A DNA stretch of 27,601 nt from assembly GCA_023402175.1 (NCBI GenBank), contig JAEXCN010000445.1, positions 1-27,601 on the forward strand. Direction: 5' to 3'. The translations under genes were made by a program, and so were the position numbers. Below, in pieces: positions 15,996 through 23,592 of this stretch. The notes under the pieces are model-generated. The model saw only the letters and a list, made by a program, of their open reading frames with translations. It ran no database searches and was not told where the DNA came from. Position 1 is the stretch's first letter, and the number at the start of each line of letters is the position of its first letter. This stretch comes from Pseudomonadota bacterium (GTDB lineage: Bacteria > Myxococcota_A > Polyangia > Polyangiales > Polyangiaceae).

Positions 15996-16937
15996 CTACG
16001 GCGAGAGGACGCCGCCGCGCGCGCCGAGCGGCTGAAGGACGTCGTGGCGGAGATCGAAGTTGAACACGAGCAGCGCATAGACGAACGACTGGACGAGGCC
16101 GGAACGATCGAGCGGCATGTCGCGTTCGTAGGCGACATGGATCTCGAAGGGATCGCGACGGACGATCACCTCGTACGTCAGATCGATCTCCGACGGCGCG
16201 AGGGGGTTCGTGCGGCGCCGATCGCTGAACATCGTCGCGTCGAGCCCGAGCGAGAGAACATCGTTCACGACCGAGAGCTCGACGTGCCCGGCGTAGCGCA
16301 GGAGGGCGCTTCCGCTGTTGTCCGGACGTGCGGCGTAGCTCGGGTTGACGGCGAACCAGCCGAGGGTCGCGTATCCGGAGACGTCGCCATCCACGAGATC
16401 GTGCGCGAGGCCGGGCCAGAACTTGGCGAGCGAATAGAGGACCCGCGCGCGGACGTCCGCGTACGTCTGGCTGAACCCGCCGCGATCGATCGGCCGATCG
16501 TGCTCGACGCGCGCACCGACCTCGACGTCCGCGCCGCGAGCTACGGAGTGCGTCGTCGTCACGCCGCCGATCAGATCGAGCTCCGTCGGCGAGAACATGC
16601 CCGCGCCGCGGCGCTCCCGATCGCTGAACAAGTTGACGTCGAGCGGAATCGAGAGCTTTCGACCGATGAGGTCGATGTCGACGTGTCCTGCGTAGCGCAT
16701 GAGCGCGAGGCCGGAGTTGTCCGGCCGCGCGGCATACGAGCGATTGACGAGGGACACGCCCGCCATCAGGGCGCCGCTCACGTTGAGCTCGGCCTCGTGG
16801 TCGTGCGCTTCGCCGACCGTGCCGCCGTGCGCGCTTCCCTGCTTGTCGAGCGCGAAGGCCTCGCGACCGCCGAGCAAGATCGCGGCGGCGACGAGGACCG
16901 TTCGCAGGACGGCCAACGACTCACGAAGCGGTCTCAT
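15996..16937 (-). CDS. Predicted outer-membrane beta-barrel-like protein with internal duplication
   Basis: The 313-residue protein starts at ATG 16935-16937, preceded by AGGA at six bases. The frame is open for 65 more codons upstream, but only this start gives a signal peptide (MRPLRES then a hydrophobic stretch to about EAFA, residue 29). A short His-rich mature N-terminus follows (HGGTVGEAHDHE, 37-48). Two similar units lie at about 60-170 and 193-296. Both contain SYAARPDNSG, RYAGHV, FSDR, SPxExDL and a DxPxDRxG stretch. Alternating polar/hydrophobic strands and the closing VFNFDLRHDV suggest a beta-barrel or paired sheet. I do not recognise a family. The His-rich segment might bind metal. 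It is transcribed divergently from the hydrolase gene. Confidence 0.8.
   Translation of the reverse strand: MRPLRESLAVLRTVLVAAAILLGGREAFALDKQGSAHGGTVGEAHDHEAELNVSGALMAGVSLVNRSYAARPDNSGLALMRYAGHVDIDLIGRKLSIPLDVNLFSDRERRGAGMFSPTELDLIGGVTTTHSVARGADVEVGARVEHDRPIDRGGFSQTYADVRARVLYSLAKFWPGLAHDLVDGDVSGYATLGWFAVNPSYAARPDNSGSALLRYAGHVELSVVNDVLSLGLDATMFSDRRRTNPLAPSEIDLTYEVIVRRDPFEIHVAYERDMPLDRSGLVQSFVYALLVFNFDLRHDVLQPLGARGGVLSP
16050..16760 (-). repeat. Internal duplication in the barrel-like gene
   Basis: The first unit spans about 16428-16760 and the second about 16050-16361. They are offset by 133 residues at SYAARPDNSG and by 126 at DxPxDRxG, so one copy has lost or gained about seven residues. 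SYAARPDNSG is identical in both units. Confidence 0.8.
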
Positions 16938-17153
16938 CGGCGGTCCTGTTGGCCGTGTCGCAGCGGGGCGCCAAGTGAAATCCTCGTGATCCGGTCGGGT
17001 CGCGAAACGGCCGCGATCCGTTGGTGCATCGGTGCATCGACGATGATGCGTTTGCGAGATGGATGGGAGGAGGTGCGCACACCTCCGACCGATTCCAGTT
17101 GAGACGGACTCGATAGGTCGGACCAAGCGCATCCGTCAGTACGGTGCGCGGCC

Positions 17154-18128
17154 ATGCAGCTCCGGAGTGCTTCACTCGTCGGCTCCGTGATCGCTCTCGC
17201 CGCGTGCGGTTGCACGCGCGAGGCCCCTCCGCCGAAGATCGCTCCGCCCGTCGCCGTCGCCGCCGCCGTCATCGAGACGCCGGCGCCAGTCGCGTCCACG
17301 CTCGAGGCGCGCGTGCCGGATGTCGAGATGGAGGAACACTGGAGCGGGTTCGGAGTCGCGAGCTGCTCGTACCTCGCGCCGAAGGCAGAGCTCGTCGGCG
17401 ACGACGGCGGCATCGACGTGGTCTGGCACTTCCACGCGGGCCAGATGTCCGAGCGCGAGATGCGCGCGAGCGGCGTCCGCGGAGTGTTCGTTTCCTGCGG
17501 CTACGGCATCGGGACGACGGGGTACTCGCGCGCGTTCGACGACCCGTCCCGGTTCCGCTCGATGATGAAGCGCCTCACGCGGACCATCGGCAACAAGGCG
17601 AAGCGCGATGACGTGCACGTCCGCCGGCTCGCGCTCGCGTCGTGGAGCGCGGGGTTCGCCGCAGTCAGCCGCATCCTCTCCGTAGCGGAATATTACGACG
17701 CGACCGACACGGTCATCCTCCTCGACAGCCTCCATGCGCAATACACGGATGGTGAAGGGCCAGCCCGCGGAGCGGAGAAGGTCGACGTGAAGATGCTCCG
17801 GCACTTCGTTCGGTTCGCCGCCGATGCCGTCGCCGGCAAGAAGACGATGGTGATCACGCACTCGGCGATCGTTCCGCCGGACTATGCGAGCACATCGGAG
17901 GCGACCGCGGCGCTCCTCACCGAGGTCGGCGTGATCGCGCGCCCCGCTTCCGAGACCAACAGCCGATCGATGGGACTATCCCTCATCGTCGATGAAGGAG
18001 ACCTTCACGTTCGAGGGTTCCGCGGCGCGGGTCCCCGCGACCATTTCGACCACCTTCATCTGATCGGCGACACGCTGCGATCCTGGCTCGTCCCGCGCTG
18101 GTATACTGCGAGCGGTGAGCGACCCTGA
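17154..18128 (+). CDS. Lipoprotein alpha/beta-hydrolase-like protein of unknown substrate
   Basis: The 324-residue protein has a lipoprotein signal with lipobox LAAC (Cys18; a second Cys at 20) and a Pro/Ala linker to about residue 50. The core looks like an alpha/beta-hydrolase fold: strand VDVVWHFHAG (87-96), then LALASWSAGFAAV (159-171), in which Ser165 of SWSAG is the likely nucleophile at the elbow. DTVILLDSLH (185-194) may supply an acid, and His236 in ITHSAIVPP or one of the histidines in DHFDHLHL (296-303) may complete the triad. The elbow is SxSxG rather than the common GxSxG. A lipase, esterase or peptidase role is possible; the substrate is unknown. The gene overlaps the sugar transferase gene by 14 bases, suggesting one transcript and a possible envelope-polysaccharide connection. 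Confidence 0.75.
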   Translation: MQLRSASLVGSVIALAACGCTREAPPPKIAPPVAVAAAVIETPAPVASTLEARVPDVEMEEHWSGFGVASCSYLAPKAELVGDDGGIDVVWHFHAGQMSEREMRASGVRGVFVSCGYGIGTTGYSRAFDDPSRFRSMMKRLTRTIGNKAKRDDVHVRRLALASWSAGFAAVSRILSVAEYYDATDTVILLDSLHAQYTDGEGPARGAEKVDVKMLRHFVRFAADAVAGKKTMVITHSAIVPPDYASTSEATAALLTEVGVIARPASETNSRSMGLSLIVDEGDLHVRGFRGAGPRDHFDHLHLIGDTLRSWLVPRWYTASGERP

Positions 18129-21100
18129 GCACGGTGGGGGGAAGTCGTCGAGCACCGCCCCGGGGCTGTCCGCGGTGGCGTCTTCGGCATCACCTCCGCC
18201 CCTCTCTTCCCGGGAGAAAGAGAAGGACCACGAGGTGGTGGGCTCGGAGAAGTCGTCATCGAGCCACGACAGCACGAAGCACGGCACAGCGTTGGCAACG
18301 GAGACGGCCCAGCATCCCGACGGGATGCCAGGAGGATCGTCGACAGTGTCCAATGCGCCCTCGTCCGCCGTGCCGACTCCGAAGGAGCCCCTCGACGTCG
18401 GGACCACGCAAGCGTCCGCGATCAGCCCATTGCAGACAGCGGAAGGCAAGGCACTCGCGGCCCGCGCGGAAGCGAAGAAGCGGCTCGGTCAGACGACGAT
18501 CGGCCTCGCCCCGCCTGCGCTCGGAAGTCACGCGCCACCTGAGGCAAAAAACGCTGCGGTGACAAATGCTCCAGCGGCGCGGACGAGCAGGGAGCCGGTG
18601 GTCGCGAGCAAACCACCGCCCGTGCCGAGCACGCGGCCCCTCGGACCGAGCGCGCGGTCTACGACGCCGAGCGCGCCGCCTCCGGTCGTCCGCACGAGCT
18701 CGCCGCCGTCGCCCTTCACCGACACGCTCGTCGCGGTCGCCTCGCCTGCGGCCACAGTGCCTATGCCGGCAAAGCCTGCGACTGTCGATCACTCGCTCGC
18801 CCCCGCGGCGAAGAGCACGAGCCCGAGCCCGAGCGCGCCTCCACCGCCGGTGATCCCTGCGGGCCCGAAACCCGGGTCCGCGACGCTCATCGGCACGGCG
18901 CCTCCGCCGCCGGTGATTCCGGACAATCCGGCTCCAATCGTCCCGCGCCGTCGCACGCCGGCAGCGGGGATCCCCGTGGCGGCCCCTGCGCCGGGAGCAG
19001 CGGGATATTCGCCGAAGGTCACGCCGATGGCGGGCACCGTGATTCCGAAGATCACGCCTGCGGCCGGCACTCCGCCCGAGCCGCTCCTCGGTTCGTCGGT
19101 CCCCGATCCGGTCGTGAAGGAGAAGGAGCCGCGTGCCGAAGGCGGGCTCTCGGTCCCGCCGCCGATCATCCGCATCCCGCAGGGCGGGTTGCTCGGCTCG
19201 TCGGCGCCCACGACGACGAAGCGCGCCGGGACGCTCATCTGCGAGATCCTCCTGAAGAACGGCGCGGTCACCGAGGAGATGGTCGACAGGGCGCTCGCGC
19301 TGCAGGAAGAGCGCGGTGGCCAGATCGGACGCATCCTCGTCTCGCTCGGCGCCTGCACCGAAGAGGCGATCGCGCGAGCGCTCATCGAGCAGCTGAAGAT
19401 CCGCAAGCACGAGGGCCTTCTCAGCGACATCTCGGCGGCGGCTCGCGAGCAGAAAGACGTCGTCGGCCTGAAGGTCCTCACGAGGCCCGGCCGCACCGTC
19501 GCGACGTTGCTGCTCACGGACATGTTCTCGCTCTTGCTCGCGGCGCTCCTCGCGACGAGCGTGCACTGGATCCGGACGTACTCCGAGCTCCAGACGCTCG
19601 ACTGGACGGCATGGCTCGTGGTCGGCCCGTCGATCGCGCTCTGCATGCTCACGTTCCTCGGGCTCGAGCTCTATTCGCCGATGGCGAAGAGCACGCCCGA
19701 CGAGATCCGCGACATCACGTTCGCCGCGTCGCTCGTTCACCTCGGCGCGTCGCTCCTCTCGACGCTCGGCGATCTGCCGATCGTCAAATGGGGCGTCTTC
19801 GTCCGCGGCGTATGGTGGGCGGCCACGCTCTTCCTCGTGCCGGTGATCCGCTCGCTCGTGCGGAACTACTTCTCCGTGCAGCCGTGGTGGGGCATCCCCG
19901 TCTGCGTCCTCGGCGCAGCCAAGACGGGCCGCCTCGTCGTCCGCACGCTGAAGGCGCAGCCGCGCTCGGGCCTCAAGCCCGTCATGCTCCTCGACGACGA
20001 CAAGAGCAAGTACGGGACGCTCCGCGCGAGCTTCACGAACGAGGTGATGGACGTCTACTCGGTGAACGTCTCGGCCGCGCACTTCCTCACGGACTCGCAG
20101 CGCGCCGAGCTCGCGCACGACATCTTCGGCGACGACGTCGAGCGCGCGAGCCAGCCGATCAGCTCCGATCACATCCCGGTCGCGCCGCAAACGAAGGTCG
20201 ACGTCAACGTGCCGACGCCGAGCTCCAAGGGCGAACGCAGGAGCGAGACGGACTTCTTCAATCCCGACAGCCAGCGCATGACGCGCTCGCAGATCACGAA
20301 GGACGCCTCGCAGTTCCCGCGCGGCAAGTTTGCCGAGGTCGACGGCGTACCGCTCGTCGGCGATCTCTCGCTCGCTCCGGTACTCGCGGCGCGCCTGAAG
20401 ATCCCGTACGCGGTGCTCGCGATGCCGGGCATCGAGTCGTCGAAGCTGCTCCAGATCGTCGAGCGCATCGGCGGCAAGTTCACTCACCTCTTGATCATCC
20501 CGGACCTCTTCGGCTTCGCCACGATGGGCGTCCCCGCGAAGAGCCTCGGTGGAATCCTCGGCGTCGAGGTCCGGCAGCAGCTGCTCCTGCCCGGCCCGCG
20601 CCTCGCGAAGCGCGTGATGGACATCGCGCTGACGTGCTTCGGCGGCATGTTCGTGCTGCCGTTCCTGCTGCTCATCGCAGCGCTCATCAAGCTCGACTCG
20701 AAGGGGCCCGTCTTCTACACGCAGAAGCGGCTCGGCAAGGACGGGACGTACTTCAAGGCATACAAGTTCCGCACGATGCACGGCGACGGAGAGGCGCGCC
20801 TCAAGGCGATCCTCGATGCCGACCCCGCGCTCAAGGCCGAATACGACATCTATCACAAGCTTCAGAAGGACCCGCGCGTCACGCGGATCGGTCGGATCCT
20901 CCGGAAGTTCAGCCTCGACGAGTTCCCGCAGCTCCTCAACGTCGTCAAGGGCGACATGAGCCTCGTCGGACCGCGCCCGTACATCGAGCGCGAGCTCACC
21001 GAGATGGGCGGCCAGGAGAAGATCATCCTTCGCGCGCCGCCGGGCATGACCGGCATGTGGCAGGTCTCGGATCGCAACGCGACGTCGTTCGCGCAGCGCG

Positions 21101-21201
21101 TCCAGATCGACGTCTACTACGTCCGCAACTGGTCGCCGTGGCTCGACATCCACATCCTCGCCAAGACGTTTGGTGTCGTGATCAAGGGCTCGGGCGTCTG
21201 A
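18115..21201 (+). CDS. Polyprenyl-phosphate sugar-1-phosphate transferase (WbaP-like) with N-terminal MshEN-like domain
   Basis: The 1028-residue protein starts at GTG 18115, inside the 3' end of the hydrolase gene. Residues 1-365 are Pro/Ser/Ala-rich and low complexity. Residues about 370-440 match the GspE/PilB N-terminal type, with LLKNGAVTEEMVDRALALQ and IGRILVSLGACTEEAIARAL. Four membrane helices follow (about 462-590). A Rossmann-like domain begins GIPVCVLGAAKTG (593), is interrupted at about 650-741 by a polar insertion, and resumes at VDGVPLVGDL. The catalytic domain (about 831-1028) has a membrane-entry helix, KFRTMHGDG, SLDEFPQLLNVVKGDMSLVGPRPY with the Asp935-Glu936 dyad, and PPGMTGMWQVSDRN. 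Such enzymes transfer a sugar phosphate to undecaprenyl phosphate at the inner membrane, the first step of exopolysaccharide or O-antigen assembly. The sugar (glucose, galactose or other) cannot be read from the sequence. Confidence 0.92.
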   Translation: MSDPEHGGGKSSSTAPGLSAVASSASPPPLSSREKEKDHEVVGSEKSSSSHDSTKHGTALATETAQHPDGMPGGSSTVSNAPSSAVPTPKEPLDVGTTQASAISPLQTAEGKALAARAEAKKRLGQTTIGLAPPALGSHAPPEAKNAAVTNAPAARTSREPVVASKPPPVPSTRPLGPSARSTTPSAPPPVVRTSSPPSPFTDTLVAVASPAATVPMPAKPATVDHSLAPAAKSTSPSPSAPPPPVIPAGPKPGSATLIGTAPPPPVIPDNPAPIVPRRRTPAAGIPVAAPAPGAAGYSPKVTPMAGTVIPKITPAAGTPPEPLLGSSVPDPVVKEKEPRAEGGLSVPPPIIRIPQGGLLGSSAPTTTKRAGTLICEILLKNGAVTEEMVDRALALQEERGGQIGRILVSLGACTEEAIARALIEQLKIRKHEGLLSDISAAAREQKDVVGLKVLTRPGRTVATLLLTDMFSLLLAALLATSVHWIRTYSELQTLDWTAWLVVGPSIALCMLTFLGLELYSPMAKSTPDEIRDITFAASLVHLGASLLSTLGDLPIVKWGVFVRGVWWAATLFLVPVIRSLVRNYFSVQPWWGIPVCVLGAAKTGRLVVRTLKAQPRSGLKPVMLLDDDKSKYGTLRASFTNEVMDVYSVNVSAAHFLTDSQRAELAHDIFGDDVERASQPISSDHIPVAPQTKVDVNVPTPSSKGERRSETDFFNPDSQRMTRSQITKDASQFPRGKFAEVDGVPLVGDLSLAPVLAARLKIPYAVLAMPGIESSKLLQIVERIGGKFTHLLIIPDLFGFATMGVPAKSLGGILGVEVRQQLLLPGPRLAKRVMDIALTCFGGMFVLPFLLLIAALIKLDSKGPVFYTQKRLGKDGTYFKAYKFRTMHGDGEARLKAILDADPALKAEYDIYHKLQKDPRVTRIGRILRKFSLDEFPQLLNVVKGDMSLVGPRPYIERELTEMGGQEKIILRAPPGMTGMWQVSDRNATSFAQRVQIDVYYVRNWSPWLDIHILAKTFGVVIKGSGV

Positions 21202-21240
21202 GCCCGTCGAACCCCGACTGACCGCGCTAGGATTGTCCTC

Positions 21241-21831
21241 ATGGGCCTTCTCCGGAAGATCACCGCTGATGCCTTCGAGCTCGCACGAGCGCTGCGCAAG
21301 GAGCCAGCGTCGGGCCCCCCATCCGTCAAAGAGGCAGTGAAGGCTGCTCTCACGCAGGACGGGTACAAGGTCCTGTTGATGAGCCGCATCCGCGAGAGCG
21401 CGCGCCGCTGGCACGTCCCCGGCGTGAACCATGCCCTTCGTCTCGTCACGACGGTGCTCTACAGCGTCGAGATCGGCAACGACATCGAGCTCGGCGAGGG
21501 CATCAACTTCACACACACGCTCGGGACCGTGATCGGCGGCACGTCGAAGGTCGGCGCGCGCGTGAAGTTCATGGGCAACAACACGATCGGAACAGCGAAG
21601 GACAACGGCTGCCCGGTCATCGAGGACGACGTCGTCATCGGTTGCGGCGCGCGCGTGCTCGGCCCGGTCCGCATCGGGCGCGGCGCGTTCATCGGCGCGA
21701 ACGCGGTCGTCCTCACCGACGTTCCTCCGGGCGCGATCGCGACGGGCATTCCGGCGAAGATCCACGAGCGCACGAACAGCGCTTCCGGCGACGCCGGCGG
21801 CAAGGGCGCGAGCACGAACGGCGTCGACTGA
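21241..21831 (+). CDS. Serine O-acetyltransferase-like hexapeptide acetyltransferase
   Basis: The 196-residue protein starts at ATG 21241 with AGGA upstream. After an N-terminal helical part, left-handed beta-helix turns run from about 77 to 170: IGNDIELGEGINF, GTVIGGTSKVGARV, CPVIEDDVVIGCGARVLGPVRIGRGAFIGANAVVLTDVPPG and GIPAKI. His92 in FTHTLGTVIGG lies where CysE-type enzymes have their catalytic His. The protein is shorter than CysE (about 270) and lacks most of its N-terminal domain. It sits 39 bases after the sugar transferase gene. That context favours O-acetylation of an exopolysaccharide sugar over cysteine synthesis. The tail after 178 is Ala/Gly/Ser-rich and merges into a tandem duplication of DNA that covers the stop codon. 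Confidence 0.85.
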   Translation: MGLLRKITADAFELARALRKEPASGPPSVKEAVKAALTQDGYKVLLMSRIRESARRWHVPGVNHALRLVTTVLYSVEIGNDIELGEGINFTHTLGTVIGGTSKVGARVKFMGNNTIGTAKDNGCPVIEDDVVIGCGARVLGPVRIGRGAFIGANAVVLTDVPPGAIATGIPAKIHERTNSASGDAGGKGASTNGVD

Positions 21832-21888
21832 AGGCGGCGTCCGACGCGCTCGACCGGCGTCGACTGAAGGCGGCGTTCGACGCGCTCG
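21819..21888 (+). repeat. Tandem duplication of 36 bases across the acetyltransferase stop codon
   Basis: The 34-base copies at 21819-21852 and 21855-21888 differ at one base (C at 21841, T at 21877). The period is 36 bases, so the frame is kept. Each copy contains GTCGACTGA, so each carries an in-frame stop. It appears to be a recent duplication. Confidence 0.85.
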
Positions 21889-22418
21889 CGAACGGCGAGG
21901 ACGCGCTCGCGACGAAACGCGACCACCGCGCGACAGCTCGAGGTCGAGCGCGCGCTCGCGCGCTCACGCGCCGAGCTACGCCAAAGATCGCCACGCCAGC
22001 ACGTGTCGCGCGCGCTCTTCGGCCCGCGCTCCATATACGTGGTGAACCGCGAGGAGAGAGGCTCGCTCCTCCGCGATGCAAGCTCGTGCATGACTGCAAC
22101 GGGCGCTGCCGCACGGAGAAGTGTCACGGCCGCGCTTCAGAAGCGGCTTCGAATGCTCGCGCTAGCGTTCGATCGCTGCGCGACGCGACAGAATCACGCA
22201 AGCCGAAGGGGGCGCGCGGTGACACGTCTGATCCTTGTCGGCCTTCGCCACAGGCGCGCGCGCCCAAGTTGACGAAAAGCGTGGATGTTCGCCACCGACG
22301 AGCTGGGTACGCGTCCTGCTTGAGCCTCAGACATCAGAGCCCGGAGCCATCGACTCGAATCTCTCGATCCGAAACGAGCTCCGCTGACTTCACCAACTTT
22401 CGGATTTCGGAGCGAACG
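21832..22418. other. 587-base intergenic region
   Basis: No convincing gene is seen. The first part is the tandem duplication, followed by a stretch rich in CGCG. A bulged hairpin lies at 22048-22075 (CGCGAGGAG with CTCCTC-C-GCG, loop nine bases), which may end the upstream transcript but has no T run. The last 100 bases before the SMP-30-like gene are less GC-rich and probably hold its promoter, but no clear box pair is visible. Confidence 0.45.
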
Positions 22419-23537
22419 ATGAAACGCATTCTGCCGCTACTGCTTGTCCTTTCACTCGGCGCCACGGCGTTCGGCTGCAAAGACAAGTCGGATAACAACA
22501 ACAACCATGACTCTTCCGGCGATCCCAGTAACCCCGGCGGTGGTGGTGGCGGACAGCCCGGCACTCCTGGAGGTCCTGGGACGCCCTCCGCCGAAGAGGC
22601 CAATACGAACCCGACCGAGGGCATCGAGCCCGCGACGGCGGTGCTCGAGGTCGGCCAGTTCACCGATGGGCCCGTCTGGCACGCTGGGATGGGCGCCGTC
22701 TTCTACACGACGCCGCTCGACCAAGGCGCGCTCTACCGCATGCTCCCCGACGACGGCCGTCAGATCAAGATCCGCGATGGCGTGCTCGCGCAGGGAACGC
22801 AGCCGATCGGCAACACCGTCAACGCTGCCGGCGAGATCATCACCGTCGAGGCCAAGCGTGTCGTCCGCCAGGCGGCCGAGGCGATTGGTGAGCCGACCGT
22901 CATCGCGACGCAGTACACGGGCGCCGACGCTCCGCCGAAGGACCCGCTCAATCCGGATGCGCCGCCGCCGGCCCAGCAGACCGGTCCGTTCGATACGCTC
23001 AACGACGTCGTCGCGCGCTCGGACGGCACGCTCTACGTGACCGATCCAGGGTACTTCGTGCCGGATCCCGGGCCGGCCGTAAACCGCATCTACCGCATCT
23101 CCCCGGACGGCGCAGTGGTGCAGGTCGTCGAGGCGTTCGACGACGTCCCGCGCCCGAACGGTATCGTTCTCTCGCCCGACGAGAAGGCGCTCTACGTCGG
23201 CTTCGAGCGGCCGATCCAGGGCACGCTGCCCTTCGTCCGCAAGTACACCGTCAACGACGACGGTACGCTCGGCGAGTGGACGAAGTTCGTCGACATCGGT
23301 CCGGAGGACTCGTCGCCCGACGGTCTCGCCATCGACAAGGTCGGTAACCTCTACGTCGCCACGAAGGCCGGCATCGAGGTCTACAAGCCGTCGGGCGACA
23401 AGTGGGGCGTCCTCGCCGTCCCGGAGCCGCCGACCGGCATGACGTTCGGCGGCAAAGACATGAAGACCCTCTTCATCACGACCACCGGCTCGAAGATCTG
23501 GCAGCTCAAGATGAAGATCGAAGGGATCGCGCACTAA
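22419..23537 (+). CDS. SMP-30/gluconolactonase-like beta-propeller lipoprotein
   Basis: The 372-residue protein starts at ATG 22419 with GGAG six bases upstream; the longer open frame before it has no coding features. The signal ends in AFGC (Cys20), followed by an Asn/Gly/Pro linker to about 65. The propeller carries SMP-30 marks: FTDGPVW (81-87), LNDVVARSDGTLYVTDPGY (194-212), RPNGIVLSPDEKALYV (245-260) and SPDGLAIDKVGNLYVA (299-314). Asn195, Asn247 and Asp301 fit the family's substrate and metal positions; the usual Glu of the EGP motif is Asp83 here. Family members hydrolyse sugar lactones or other esters with a divalent metal. As a lipoprotein it would act in the periplasm or at the surface. 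It might act on a sugar of the neighbouring polysaccharide, but this is only suggested by location. Confidence 0.88.
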   Translation: MKRILPLLLVLSLGATAFGCKDKSDNNNNHDSSGDPSNPGGGGGGQPGTPGGPGTPSAEEANTNPTEGIEPATAVLEVGQFTDGPVWHAGMGAVFYTTPLDQGALYRMLPDDGRQIKIRDGVLAQGTQPIGNTVNAAGEIITVEAKRVVRQAAEAIGEPTVIATQYTGADAPPKDPLNPDAPPPAQQTGPFDTLNDVVARSDGTLYVTDPGYFVPDPGPAVNRIYRISPDGAVVQVVEAFDDVPRPNGIVLSPDEKALYVGFERPIQGTLPFVRKYTVNDDGTLGEWTKFVDIGPEDSSPDGLAIDKVGNLYVATKAGIEVYKPSGDKWGVLAVPEPPTGMTFGGKDMKTLFITTTGSKIWQLKMKIEGIAH

Positions 23538-23558
23538 GACTGCTTCGCAATCCGAATA

Positions 23559-23592
23559 GAGAGCGCCACGGCCCCTTCGCCGTGGCGCTCTC
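23559..23592 (+). terminator. Strong hairpin terminator after the SMP-30-like gene
   Basis: A perfect 13-bp stem (GAGAGCGCCACGG at 23559-23571 with its complement at 23580-23592) closes an 8-base loop, 21 bases after the stop codon. It is followed by GCCTATTT, a weak T-rich tail. The perfect long stem makes termination likely. Confidence 0.75.

Noticed and set aside
15782..16138. Minus-strand 118-codon frame reaching into the 436-base intergenic region
   Set aside because: Its first half is the barrel gene in another frame and the rest has no ribosome site or recognisable fold; a degraded remnant cannot be excluded.
17023..17038. Direct repeat of GGTGCATC in the divergent region before the hydrolase gene
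   Set aside because: Only two 8-base copies and no related site nearby; too weak to call an operator.
18256..21765. Very long minus-strand open frame (1169 codons) opposite the sugar transferase
   Set aside because: It is antisense to a gene with a clear catalytic domain and is almost entirely charged low-complexity sequence, a common effect of high GC codon bias.
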